Notes: generated by a model not told the origin, from the letters alone. A stretch of 7,854 nt of DNA from an uncultured Bacteroidia bacterium (GCA_902766985.1 CACXFP010000286.1:1-7854), one strand, 5' to 3'; shown: positions 1-7,640, counted from the first letter of the stretch. Numbers and translations are program-made.

Positions 1-1788
1 AGGTTCGAAGAGGGCCGGGAAATCGCGAGGATCCTGGCTGAATTCAGTGATTTTGTCAGGCCTTATGTCCCGGAAATCCAGACTGCTGCAAGGTTCCTCG
101 GGGAGGTTGATTTCATTATGGCGAAGGCCCAGGTGGCCCTGGATTTCAAGGCCGGAATGCCGCTCGTCGCGGAAGGGATGGAAATGAACCTGCGCAAGGC
201 CAGGCATCCTTTGCTCGAGCGGGCCCTCCGGAAGGAAGGCAAGGAGATGGTGCCTCAGACGGTCAGGCTTACCCCGGAAAAGAGGATACTGCTGATTTCT
301 GGTCCGAACGCCGGTGGCAAATCCGTCTGCCTCAAGACTGTAGGCCTTCTGCAGTATATGTTCCAGTGGGGCATGCCCATACCCACCTCCGAGACCTCGG
401 AAATACCTGTCTTCGACAGGATCATGGTGAGCATCGGCGACGACCAGTCAATCGACAACGACCTCAGCACCTATAGTTCCTTCCTCGCGGAGATGAAGAA
501 AATGCTCTCCCTGGCGGACGGAAAGACTCTTGTGCTCATCGATGAATTCGGCTCTGGGACGGAACCTGCTGCCGGCGGAGCAATCGCCGAAGCGATACTT
601 TCTGAACTTGACAGCCGTGGTGTATACGGGGTCATTACTACCCATTACACGAACCTTAAGCTTTATGCCGCAGGCTCAGGGACAGGCGTTATCAACGGCG
701 CCATGCAGTTCGACGAGCGCAATATCGCCCCACTTTTCCAACTGGAGATTGGCCTGCCGGGAAATTCTTTCGCTTTCGAGATGGCCCGCAAGATGGGACT
801 TCCGGAAAGCGTCGTGAAAGACGCCGAGACCAAGGCGGGGGAAGGCTATGTGGGAATTGAGAGGAACCTCCGCAGGATAGCGAGGAACCGCCGCGTGCTG
901 GAGGAAAGGCTGCAGAAGATCAAGACCACGGACAAGGCCCTCGAGGGGATAACCGAAAAATACCAGAAAGAACTCGAGGACATAAAGAAGCTTCGCAAAG
1001 ATATACTGGACAGCGCCAGGAAGGAAGCCGAGGAAATCGTGAAAGGAGCGAACAGCAAGGTTGAGAAGACCATCCGTACGATCCGGGAGGCCCAGGCCGA
1101 AAAGGAGAAGACCAAGGAAGCGCGTACCGAACTCCAGGGCTTTATCTCAGCTATCCAGGAGAAGAAGGAAAAGGAGCAGAAAAACCACGATGACTACATC
1201 GAGAGGAAGATCCGCCAGCTCAGTGAAAGGAAGGAGAAGGAAAGGGCGCGCAAGATACGCCGCGGCGAAGCAGTTCCCGAGGAGGAGCCTGTCATTGCGG
1301 CGGAACTCCGCGGCGGCCCCCTGAAGGTCGGGGAGAAGGTCCGTATCAAGGACAGCGGCATGGTCGGCGAGGTGTCGCGCGTGTCTTCCAAGGCCGTGAC
1401 AGTCATTGTAGGCAACCTGACCACCAGCGTTCTTCCGTCAAAGGTCGAGCGCATTTCTTCCAATGAATTCAAGTCGGCGACAAAGGATATCGCCTCCAGG
1501 CCTCTCCAGAAGGTGGATGTCAACATAACCAGACGCAAGCTGGAGTTCAAGCCTGAGCTGGACATCCGCGGGGAAAGGCTGTCCGACGCCCTCGACATCG
1601 TCACCCGCTTCATCGACGACGCCATCATGCTGGACATAGGCTCGGTGAGGATAATCACCGGGAAAGGCACGGGAGTCCTTCATGACGAGGTGCAGAAGTA
1701 TGTGAAGACTATTTCCGGGGTAGCCCAGGTCCGCGACGAGGACCTCCGCCTGGGAGGTTCCGGAGTAACGGTCGTAACCTTCGGGTAA
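1..1788 (+). CDS. mutS2: MutS2 family ATPase/endonuclease, 5'-truncated by the window edge
   Basis: The frame is open from base 1, so the ATG at 118 is internal. The window holds 595 codons; whole MutS2 proteins are usually near 800 residues, so roughly the first quarter lies upstream. The ABC-type ATPase shows Walker A GPNAGGKS (301-324), Walker B LVLIDE (529-546), then GSGTEP and the switch motif ITTHY (634-648). A long Lys/Glu/Arg-rich coiled coil follows (about 840-1300), then a KOW-like beta segment starting LKVGEKVRIKD (about 1321-1460), and a C-terminal Smr domain (about 1550-1785) with LDIRG and GKGTG. MutS2 proteins are known to suppress recombination or, in Bacillus, to split collided ribosomes; the Smr domain is a nuclease or RNA-binding module. 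Which role applies here cannot be told. The Smr HGxG motif reads TGKG, so its histidine is replaced. The gene ends in TAA and is followed by terminator-like hairpins. Confidence 0.96.
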   Translation, partial: RFEEGREIARILAEFSDFVRPYVPEIQTAARFLGEVDFIMAKAQVALDFKAGMPLVAEGMEMNLRKARHPLLERALRKEGKEMVPQTVRLTPEKRILLISGPNAGGKSVCLKTVGLLQYMFQWGMPIPTSETSEIPVFDRIMVSIGDDQSIDNDLSTYSSFLAEMKKMLSLADGKTLVLIDEFGSGTEPAAGGAIAEAILSELDSRGVYGVITTHYTNLKLYAAGSGTGVINGAMQFDERNIAPLFQLEIGLPGNSFAFEMARKMGLPESVVKDAETKAGEGYVGIERNLRRIARNRRVLEERLQKIKTTDKALEGITEKYQKELEDIKKLRKDILDSARKEAEEIVKGANSKVEKTIRTIREAQAEKEKTKEARTELQGFISAIQEKKEKEQKNHDDYIERKIRQLSERKEKERARKIRRGEAVPEEEPVIAAELRGGPLKVGEKVRIKDSGMVGEVSRVSSKAVTVIVGNLTTSVLPSKVERISSNEFKSATKDIASRPLQKVDVNITRRKLEFKPELDIRGERLSDALDIVTRFIDDAIMLDIGSVRIITGKGTGVLHDEVQKYVKTISGVAQVRDEDLRLGGSGVTVVTFG

Positions 1789-1803
1789 CACTCTGATATT
1801 CCC

Positions 1804-1827
1804 GCCGCTCCGGCGCTTTAGCGCGGC
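1804..1827 (+). other. GC-rich stem-loop just after mutS2
   Basis: A GC-rich patch 15 bp after the mutS2 stop can fold. GCGC (1813-1816) pairs with GCGC (1821-1824) around a TTTA loop and can be extended by CC/GG past a bulged G. Alternatively GCCGC (1804-1808) pairs with GCGGC (1823-1827). No proper T-run follows. It may help transcript termination or 3'-end stability, or may be chance in a GC-rich stretch. Confidence 0.3.
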
Positions 1828-1849
1828 AGCTTTGAATCTTCCACCGCAC

Positions 1850-1887
1850 CACGTACTGCAAATTTTGTAGTACGTGCGTCATTTTTG
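1850..1887 (+). terminator. Candidate rho-independent terminator of mutS2
   Basis: A 12 bp stem pairs 1850-1861 (CACGTACTGCAA) with 1865-1876 (TTGTAGTACGTG), with one G-T wobble and a 3-nt ATT loop. Four bases later comes ATTTTTG (1881-1887). The stem is near-perfect and lies between two genes, which supports termination. The T-run is short and slightly offset from the stem, so efficiency is uncertain. The same T-run appears to supply the -33 box of the yraN promoter. Confidence 0.6.
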
Positions 1888-1915
1888 CCCTGTTTTCGCT
1901 ATATTTATACAGTTG
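1884..1915 (+). promoter_or_regulatory. Candidate Bacteroidota-type promoter for yraN-manC
   Basis: TTTG at 1884-1887 is followed, after exactly 20 bp, by TACAGTTG at 1908-1915. This is one mismatch from the Bacteroidota primary-sigma consensus TAnnTTTG. Transcription would begin a few bases downstream, leaving a leader of roughly 15-20 nt before the ATG at 1936. An alternative -7 box, TATATTTA at 1900-1907, also has one mismatch but no TTTG at suitable spacing. Confidence 0.5.
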
Positions 1916-1935
1916 AACATAAATCTGAATGTACT

Positions 1936-2319
1936 ATGAATACTTCTAAAATGACCCTTGGAAGGAGGGGAGAGGATGTCGCCTGTGAATACCTGGTGAG
2001 CAGGGGACATGTGATTCTGGAGCGGAATTGCCGCAGGGGACATCTGGAGATGGATATCATTTCCCTTGATGGGGATGGTGTCCATTTTGTCGAGGTGAAG
2101 AGCCGGACCGCCCCGGTGAGCGCGTCTCCGCAGGAGAATGTGAATGCGGCCAAACAGAGGAAAATCGCCGCCGGGGCGCTAAGGTATCTCAATTCGACAA
2201 AAGATGAGAGGTTGGCCCGGGATTTGGAGGTAAATTTTGACGTGATAGCAGTGGTGTTCGACGGAGGGAAAACTATTGTGGAGTATTTCCCACACGCGTT
2301 CACCCCGATGTATGTCTAG
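1936..2319 (+). CDS. yraN: YraN/UPF0102 family endonuclease-fold protein
   Basis: The protein has 127 residues, normal for this family. It carries the family landmarks in order: GRRGEDVACEYL (residues 9-20), ILERN (27-31), LEMDII (37-42) and HFVEVKSRT (50-58). D40, E53 and K55 form the D...ExK pattern of the PD-(D/E)xK nuclease fold shared with Holliday-junction resolvase-like enzymes. The exact biological role of YraN proteins is unsettled, so nuclease function is a fold-based inference. I chose the ATG at 1936 because it lies just after a candidate promoter. ATG 1951 (MTLGRRGE) is a possible shorter start. A TTG-initiated extension to 1885 would add residues absent from the family and would overlap the promoter. 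No Shine-Dalgarno is visible. manC follows after 28 bp, probably on the same transcript. Confidence 0.9.
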   Translation: MNTSKMTLGRRGEDVACEYLVSRGHVILERNCRRGHLEMDIISLDGDGVHFVEVKSRTAPVSASPQENVNAAKQRKIAAGALRYLNSTKDERLARDLEVNFDVIAVVFDGGKTIVEYFPHAFTPMYV

Positions 2320-2347
2320 ACCACATAACTTAATGATACTAAACCAT

Positions 2348-3436
2348 ATGGATAATAATCAATATTGTGTGATCATGGCGGGAGGCCACGGAGGACGCTT
2401 CTGGCCGCTGACGCGTGAGGACCGTCCGAAACAGTTCCTTGAAATCGGCGGCGGGGGCAGGACCCTGATGCGCCTGACATATGAGAGGTTCTCGAAGATT
2501 TTCCCTCCGGAAAGAATAATCGTGGTCACCCTTTCGAGGTATGAGAGCCTTGTCAAGGAGTGCATCCCGGAACTTTCGGAGGAAAACCTCCTCATAGAGC
2601 CTTACAGCCGGGGAACGGCCCCATGCATCACTTACGCCACATACGAACTTCTCAGGCGCGACCCGGAAGCCGTCATGACGGTGACTCCGGCGGACCAGAT
2701 CATCATGGATGAAGAAGTGTTCTGCGACACTGTCAGGAACATAGCCGGCCACGCCGTATCCACCGGCACCCTCGTTACCATCGGTGTCGTGCCCGACAGG
2801 CCGGACACCAATTTCGGATACATACAGATTGCCGGAGGAAAGAAGAACAAAAGTGTGCCCATGAAGGTGAAGACCTTCACCGAAAAACCGGACACCACCC
2901 TTGCGACCATATTCTGCAAAAGCGGGGAATTCTATTGGAACTCTGGCATTTTTGCTTGCAGGGCAAAGGTCATGGAGGAAGAGATGAACCGCTATATCCC
3001 TGAAGTCACGAGCCTTTTCAAAGGCTGGGAAACGGCCCTGGTCCAGTCTCAAAGGCTGGAATTCCTTGAAAAGGTGTATTCGAGCTGCTCGAACCTTTCA
3101 ATCGACTATGGGGTGATGGAAAAAACCGACCGAGCCTGGCTCTATCCTGCAAAATTCGGCTGGTCGGACATCGACAGCTGGGAGTCGCTGTACAAGGTTA
3201 TGCCGGAAAAGGATGAGGATGCCAATTTCAGCAATGCAGGAAAAACTTTAATGGAGCAGAACCACCACTGCCTCATCTGGGCGAAAAACAAGAAGAAGGT
3301 CCTTGCGGTGATGGGACTGCAGAACTATGCCGTCATCGATACTGATGACGTGCTGCTCATCTGTCCCCTTGATTCAGCGGAAATCAAGGACCTGACGGCC
3401 GGAGTCGCGATGCCTGATTTCGAAGACTACCGCTGA
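2348..3436 (+). CDS. manC: Mannose-1-phosphate guanylyltransferase (GDP-mannose pyrophosphorylase)
   Basis: This cytoplasmic nucleotidyltransferase makes GDP-mannose from mannose-1-phosphate and GTP, feeding mannosylation, GDP-fucose and surface polysaccharides. The 362 residues match the single-domain form; the C-terminal mannose-6-phosphate isomerase domain of two-domain ManC/AlgA enzymes is absent. Visible motifs are the signature AGGHGGRFWPLTR...RPKQF (residues 11-30), EPYSRGTAPCI (84-94), TPADQ (113-117), FGYI (156-159), FTEKP (177-181), FYWNSGIF (195-202), SIDYGVMEK (251-259) and GWSDIDSW (271-278). Two sites differ from the common form: PADQ where PADH/PSDH is usual, and SRGTAP where GRNTAP is usual. 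I chose ATG 2348 because the Rossmann strand starts nine residues later. ATG 2333, five codons upstream in frame, is possible. No promoter is evident in the 28 bp after yraN, so co-transcription is likely. No polysaccharide genes adjoin it. Confidence 0.93.
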   Translation: MDNNQYCVIMAGGHGGRFWPLTREDRPKQFLEIGGGGRTLMRLTYERFSKIFPPERIIVVTLSRYESLVKECIPELSEENLLIEPYSRGTAPCITYATYELLRRDPEAVMTVTPADQIIMDEEVFCDTVRNIAGHAVSTGTLVTIGVVPDRPDTNFGYIQIAGGKKNKSVPMKVKTFTEKPDTTLATIFCKSGEFYWNSGIFACRAKVMEEEMNRYIPEVTSLFKGWETALVQSQRLEFLEKVYSSCSNLSIDYGVMEKTDRAWLYPAKFGWSDIDSWESLYKVMPEKDEDANFSNAGKTLMEQNHHCLIWAKNKKKVLAVMGLQNYAVIDTDDVLLICPLDSAEIKDLTAGVAMPDFEDYR

Positions 3437-3459
3437 CGTTGTTGAAAACGCCTGCATTT

Positions 3460-3491
3460 TATGATTAAATGGCGGAAATTGATTAATTTTG
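3460..3491 (+). promoter_or_regulatory. Bacteroidota-type promoter for aspS-GH92
   Basis: TAATTTTG at 3484-3491 matches TAnnTTTG exactly. TATG at 3460-3463, 20 bp upstream, matches three of four bases of the -33 box TTTG. Transcription would start a few bases after 3491, giving a leader of about 20-25 nt before the aspS ATG. The leader is A-rich with no Shine-Dalgarno (ATAAAAAT directly before the ATG), as is usual for this phylum. Confidence 0.7.
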
Positions 3492-3518
3492 CGGTCCTGA
3501 AATCTTAAACATAAAAAT

Positions 3519-5285
3519 ATGTACAGAGACCACACTTGCGGAGAACTCCGCATTTCGGATGTTGGAAAGAAAGTAACCCTTGCAGGATGGGTGCAGAAGG
3601 CCCGCAAACTTGGAGGAATGACCTTCATCGACCTCCGCGACCGTTATGGAATCACCCAGCTGGTGGTGGAGGCTGATGCCCCGGAAGATCTTGTCACCAA
3701 GGCCAATTCGCTTGGCAGGGAATTCGTGATCCAGGCTTTGGGAGCCGTCGTTGAGAGGTCCAGCAAGAATCCCAAGATGCCCACCGGCGACATCGAGATA
3801 AGGCTCGAAGCCATCAACATCCTCAATGAGAGTCTCACTCCTCCGTTCACCATCGAAGACGTTTCCGACGGAGGCGACGACCTCAGGCTCAGGTACAGAT
3901 ACCTTGACCTTCGCAGGAACCCCCTCCAGAAGGCCCTGCAGCTGAGGCACCGCATCTGCCAGGAAGTGCGGAGCTATCTTGACTCCAATGATTTCCTCGA
4001 GATAGAGACCCCCTTCCTCATCAATTCCACTCCGGAAGGCGCCCGTGACTTCGTGGTTCCTTCCAGGATGAACCCCGGCACCTTCTACGCCCTTCCCCAG
4101 AGCCCCCAGACCCTCAAGCAGAGCCTTATGGTAGCCGGGATGGACAGGTACTTCCAGATCGTGAAATGCTTCAGGGACGAGGACCTTCGCGCCGACCGCC
4201 AGCCCGAGTTCACCCAGATAGACTGCGAAATGAGTTTCGTGGAGCAGGAAGACGTGCTGAACATGTTCGAAGGCATGATGCGCACCCTCTTCAAGAATGT
4301 CCTCGACGTGACCATCCCCAACCCCATACCGCGCATGTCCTGGTTCGACGGCATGGACAAATACGGTTCCGACAAGCCGGACATCCGTTTCGGCATGACC
4401 ATCCATGAGATCACCGCCCTTGCCCAGGGACACGGATTCGGAGTGTTCGACTCCGTTCCCTATGTGGGAGCCATTGCCGTCGAAGGAGCGGCAGGCTGGT
4501 CCCGCAAGCAGCTTGACGAACTCACCGAATGGGTGAAGCGTCCCCAGGTCGGAGCCAAGGGTCTCGTGAACATCAAACTGAACGAGGACGGGACAGTGAA
4601 GTCTTCCGTCGACAAATTCTTCTCCCCTGAAGACCTCAAAGCCATCGCTGAAGCCGTTGAGGCAAAGACCGGCGACCTCATCCTCGTGCTCTGCGGCGAG
4701 AAGAGGAAGACCCAGGTTCAGCTCGGCACCCTCCGCATCGAACTCGGAGGCCGCATGGGCTTGCGCGACCCCAAGGTGTTCGCTCCCCTGTGGCTCACGG
4801 ACTTCCCCCTCTTCGAGTGGAACGAGGAAGAGAACAAGTGGGATGCCCTGCACCATCCTTTCACTGCACCGAAGCCGGAACACCTCGAGTATTTCTACAG
4901 CGACAAGCCTGAAGATATCCTGAAAGTCTGCGCCAACGCCTATGACTTCGTCCTTAACGGCTGCGAGCTCGGCGGCGGTTCCATCAGGATACACAACCCG
5001 AAGGTCCAGGAGCGCATGTTCCAGATCATCGGCATCGGTCCGGAGGAGATGCAGCGCAAGTTCGGATTCCTCATCAACGCCTTCAAGTACGGCGCTCCCC
5101 CTCACGGAGGCCTTGCTTTCGGACTTGACCGCGTCTGCGCCCTTTTCGGAGGAGCCGATACCATCCGGGACTATATCGCCTTCCCTAAGAACAACCAGGG
5201 CAAGGATATCATGCTCGGAGCGCCCTCCATCATTGACACCAAACAGCTTGACGAACTCCATCTCGACCTGCGTCCGGTGGAATAA
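3519..5285 (+). CDS. aspS: Aspartyl-tRNA synthetase, bacterial type
   Basis: This cytoplasmic class II synthetase charges tRNA-Asp with aspartate using ATP. Its 588 residues match the usual bacterial length and it looks complete. An OB-fold anticodon-binding domain occupies about residues 1-105. The catalytic core carries QSPQ (194-197), motif 2 [18 protein letters not shown] (218-235) and motif 3 GLAFGLDR (531-538). The bacterial GAD insertion lies between them (about 290-410). Leu31 aligns with Leu30 of the E. coli enzyme, where non-discriminating AspRS usually has His. This suggests an enzyme specific for tRNA-Asp, by analogy only. Leu and Ser codons TTA, CTA and TCA appear to be absent throughout, a sign of strong codon bias typical of highly expressed genes. 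An exact -7 promoter box precedes it, and the GH92 gene starts 11 bp after the stop. Confidence 0.98.
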   Translation: MYRDHTCGELRISDVGKKVTLAGWVQKARKLGGMTFIDLRDRYGITQLVVEADAPEDLVTKANSLGREFVIQALGAVVERSSKNPKMPTGDIEIRLEAINILNESLTPPFTIEDVSDGGDDLRLRYRYLDLRRNPLQKALQLRHRICQEVRSYLDSNDFLEIETPFLINSTPEGARDFVVPSRMNPGTFYALPQSPQTLKQSLMVAGMDRYFQIVKCFRDEDLRADRQPEFTQIDCEMSFVEQEDVLNMFEGMMRTLFKNVLDVTIPNPIPRMSWFDGMDKYGSDKPDIRFGMTIHEITALAQGHGFGVFDSVPYVGAIAVEGAAGWSRKQLDELTEWVKRPQVGAKGLVNIKLNEDGTVKSSVDKFFSPEDLKAIAEAVEAKTGDLILVLCGEKRKTQVQLGTLRIELGGRMGLRDPKVFAPLWLTDFPLFEWNEEENKWDALHHPFTAPKPEHLEYFYSDKPEDILKVCANAYDFVLNGCELGGGSIRIHNPKVQERMFQIIGIGPEEMQRKFGFLINAFKYGAPPHGGLAFGLDRVCALFGGADTIRDYIAFPKNNQGKDIMLGAPSIIDTKQLDELHLDLRPVE

Positions 5286-5296
5286 GATATTATCAG

Positions 5297-7579
5297 ATGA
5301 GCAAACTGACACTTTCCGTCCTCTGTTCGTTCCTTGCAATTGCAGGATGCGGGCAGAGGACCGGCCTTTCAGGATATGTCAATCCCTTTATCGGAGCATC
5401 GACGAGCGTTGATGCGGCCGGAGTTTATCATGGTCTCGGGAAGACCTTTCCCGGGGCGGCGACACCTTTCGGAATGACCCAGGTCAGTCCCAACACCATC
5501 ACCGGAGGGGACAACGGGCCAGGATACAGCGATGAGCACAGGACCATAGAGGGCTTCGCGTTTACACAACTGAGCGGAGTCGGCTGGTACGGTGATTTAG
5601 GGAACCTTCTCGTCATGCCGACCAGGGGTTCGATGTACACAGTGGCCGGAAAGGAGGACGGGTCGGTGAAAGGATGGAGATCCGCCTATGACAAGGCTAC
5701 GGAATCAGCTTCTGCGGGATATTACAGCGCGAACCTTACCGATTACGGGATCCTGGCCGAGGCCACGGCGTCCCCTCACGGCGGCGTGCTCAGGTTTACA
5801 TATCCGGAGGACAAGGCCTCCCGGATCCAGATAGACCTTGCAAGAAGAGTCGGGGGACGGGCGACGGAGGAATATGTCAAGGTCCTGGACGACAGAACTA
5901 TAGAAGGTTGGATGCACTGCAGTCCCGAAGACGGGGGCTGGGGCCATGGAGACGGAAAGGCCGAGTATACGGTGTATTTCCATGCCGAACTGGACAAGCC
6001 TTTCTCCTCATACGGATTCTGGTCCGCCGACGTGCCGGAAAAGATAGACCCCCAAGCGGAAGAGGCCGTCAGTGTTCCATATATTGAAAAGGTCGCCAGG
6101 GCTGAAATCATCAGGGACAAGGATTCCATGCAGGGCCGCCATATAGGCTTCTTTGCTGAGTTCCCCACCTCTGACAAGGAAGCAGTGTCCTTCAAGGCCG
6201 GGATATCCTTTACTGGTTTGGAGGGGGCGAGGAAGAATTTCTCCGCCGAACTTGAGGGGAAATCATTCGATGACATTCACCGGGAGGCTGTCGCCCTGTG
6301 GGACAGGGAACTTTCCAGGATAAAGGTGGAAGGAGGAAGTGCAGAGGACAGGATCATATTCTATACGGCCCTCTACCATACGATGATCGACCCCCGTTCC
6401 TTTTGTGACGTGGATGGAAGGTACACGGGAGGAGACGGGAAGGTGCATGAGGCCGGAGATTTCACCAAGAGGACGGTTTTCAGCGGATGGGACGTATTCC
6501 GCAGCCAGATGCCGCTCCAGACACTGATTCATCCTGAGATCACCACGGACCTCATAAAATCAATGATCTCCCTTGCTGATGAAACCGGCAACGGATATTT
6601 CTCAAGGTGGGAAATCGTGAATTCCTACTCCGAATGCATGCTAGGGAATCCCATGCTTAGCGTGATTGCCGATGCTGTGGCGCAGGGACTGCGTGGCTTC
6701 GACCTGGACAAGGCTTACCTATATTCAAAGAATACTTCCGAACATTCCGGCAACGGTGATCTCGGTTTTTCTCCGACCGGGTTGTGCATTTCCGAAACCC
6801 TTGAGTATGCCTACGGGGACTGGTGCATCGGGGTTATCGCCGATGCTGCCGGCGACCATGAAGGTGCGGAACGCTACCGGGAAAAGGCAAAGGCTTACAG
6901 GAACATATTCGACAGTGATTTCGGGTGGTTCCGTCCAAAGAATGCCGACGGTACATGGGTGGATCTGCCCGAAGACGGAAGGCTGCATGAGGGATTCGGA
7001 GCCGTTGAGAGCAACCCCTATCAGCAAGGATGGTTCGTCCCCCATGATCCCGACGGGCTGGCGGAACTCCTTGGCGGCCGGGAAAAGACGTTGGCCGAAC
7101 TCCGTGATTTCTTCGCGGAGACCCCTCTCGACTTCCACTGGAACAAGTATTACAACCATGCCAACGAACCGGTCCATTTCGTTCCCTTCCTGTTCAACGC
7201 TTACGGAGCGCCCTGGGAGACGCAGAAGTGGACGAGGACCATCTGCGCCAATGCCTACAGGAATGCCGTGGAAGGAATCTGCGGGAACGAGGACTGCGGG
7301 CAGATGTCCGCGTGGTACATCCTTGCCTCCTGCGGCCTGCACCCGTCATGTCCCGGGAACAATGTCTATGAATTGACGAGCCCGGTATTTGACAGGATTG
7401 AAATCCAGACCTCCAGGGGCCCCGTCTGCATCATTGCGCATGACAACGGCCCTGAGAACATCTACATTCAGAGGGTGTCGCTCAACGGAAAGCCGTTGAC
7501 TGAAAGCCATATCGACATCACCGCCCTTACCGGCGGGTCCCGCCTTGAATTCTGGATGGGCCCCGACCCTGTCCTGTAA
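5297..7579 (+). CDS. GH92 family alpha-mannosidase, predicted lipoprotein
   Basis: GH92 enzymes are calcium-dependent exo-alpha-mannosidases that trim mannose from glycans such as N-glycans and yeast mannan. The 760-residue protein starts with a lipoprotein signal peptide: one Lys, a hydrophobic stretch (4-16) and lipobox IAGC, with Cys18 as the lipidated residue. Family motifs follow: YVNPFIG (27-33), TPFGMTQVSP (56-65), GFAFTQLSGVG (86-96), GWDVFRSQ (397-404), ESNPYQQGWFVPHD (571-584), HANEPVHFVPFLFN (621-634), GAPWETQ (637-643) and GNEDCGQMSAWY (663-674). E571 sits where the family has its general acid, and the acidic pair at 665-666 lies in the region holding the catalytic base. Residues after Cys18 (GQRTG) lack the acidic lipoprotein export signal of Bacteroidota, so a periplasm-facing anchor is more likely. 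Linkage specificity cannot be read. No SusC/SusD partner adjoins it. It starts 11 bp after aspS, so it probably shares that transcript. Confidence 0.95.
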   Translation: MSKLTLSVLCSFLAIAGCGQRTGLSGYVNPFIGASTSVDAAGVYHGLGKTFPGAATPFGMTQVSPNTITGGDNGPGYSDEHRTIEGFAFTQLSGVGWYGDLGNLLVMPTRGSMYTVAGKEDGSVKGWRSAYDKATESASAGYYSANLTDYGILAEATASPHGGVLRFTYPEDKASRIQIDLARRVGGRATEEYVKVLDDRTIEGWMHCSPEDGGWGHGDGKAEYTVYFHAELDKPFSSYGFWSADVPEKIDPQAEEAVSVPYIEKVARAEIIRDKDSMQGRHIGFFAEFPTSDKEAVSFKAGISFTGLEGARKNFSAELEGKSFDDIHREAVALWDRELSRIKVEGGSAEDRIIFYTALYHTMIDPRSFCDVDGRYTGGDGKVHEAGDFTKRTVFSGWDVFRSQMPLQTLIHPEITTDLIKSMISLADETGNGYFSRWEIVNSYSECMLGNPMLSVIADAVAQGLRGFDLDKAYLYSKNTSEHSGNGDLGFSPTGLCISETLEYAYGDWCIGVIADAAGDHEGAERYREKAKAYRNIFDSDFGWFRPKNADGTWVDLPEDGRLHEGFGAVESNPYQQGWFVPHDPDGLAELLGGREKTLAELRDFFAETPLDFHWNKYYNHANEPVHFVPFLFNAYGAPWETQKWTRTICANAYRNAVEGICGNEDCGQMSAWYILASCGLHPSCPGNNVYELTSPVFDRIEIQTSRGPVCIIAHDNGPENIYIQRVSLNGKPLTESHIDITALTGGSRLEFWMGPDPVL

Positions 7580-7604
7580 ACACATTGCCGTAATCAGGCT
7601 TTTG

Positions 7605-7640
7605 ACGGCTGCAGTGTCATTCAACATGGCCTGCAGCCGT
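7605..7640 (+). terminator. Inverted repeat after the GH92 gene, probable terminator or 3'-end hairpin
   Basis: ACGGCTGCAG (7605-7614) and CTGCAGCCGT (7631-7640) are perfect 10 bp inverted arms around a 16-nt loop. Inside the loop CAT (7618-7620) can pair with ATG (7626-7628). It begins 26 bp after the GH92 stop and ends before the rplC promoter, so it most likely ends or protects the aspS-GH92 transcript. There is no clean T-run: AAATAG follows, and TTTTGG appears only at 7654-7659. Intrinsic termination is therefore uncertain. Confidence 0.5.

Noticed and set aside
118..120. ATG at 118 as the start of mutS2
   Set aside because: The same frame is open back to base 1 and encodes sequence that continues naturally into the protein. 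An isolated start would remove most of the region before the ATPase.
1885..1935. TTG at 1885 as the yraN start, adding 17 residues
   Set aside because: The added residues are not family-like, and the segment overlaps the terminator T-run and the candidate promoter. ATG 1936 gives the normal length.
2276..2347. GTG at 2276 as the manC start, overlapping yraN
   Set aside because: The extra 24 residues resemble no nucleotidyltransferase N-terminus and would overlap the yraN end. ATG 2348 fits the family start.
2339..3052. A 237-codon open frame on the minus strand opposite manC
   Set aside because: It is again in register with the sense codons and explained by avoidance of TTA, CTA and TCA. 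The sense frame has all the guanylyltransferase motifs.
3437..3470. Possible manC terminator (AAAACGC with GCATTTT)
   Set aside because: The arms contain a mismatch and enclose only two bases, so a stable hairpin is not credible.
3483..5339. A 618-codon open frame on the minus strand opposite aspS
   Set aside because: It is in exact codon register with aspS, so it is stopped only by aspS codons TTA, CTA or TCA, which the biased codon use avoids. Its translation shows no recognisable domain, while aspS is certain.
6666..7376. A 236-codon + strand open frame inside the GH92 gene
   Set aside because: It overlaps highly conserved GH92 catalytic motifs in another frame, and its composition looks like an out-of-frame reading. 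There is no independent start signal.
2348..7579. manC and the GH92 gene as parts of one mannose-use system
   Set aside because: They are on separate predicted transcripts with aspS and a promoter between them. One makes GDP-mannose in the cytoplasm and the other releases mannose outside it, and no transporter, kinase or regulator links them here.
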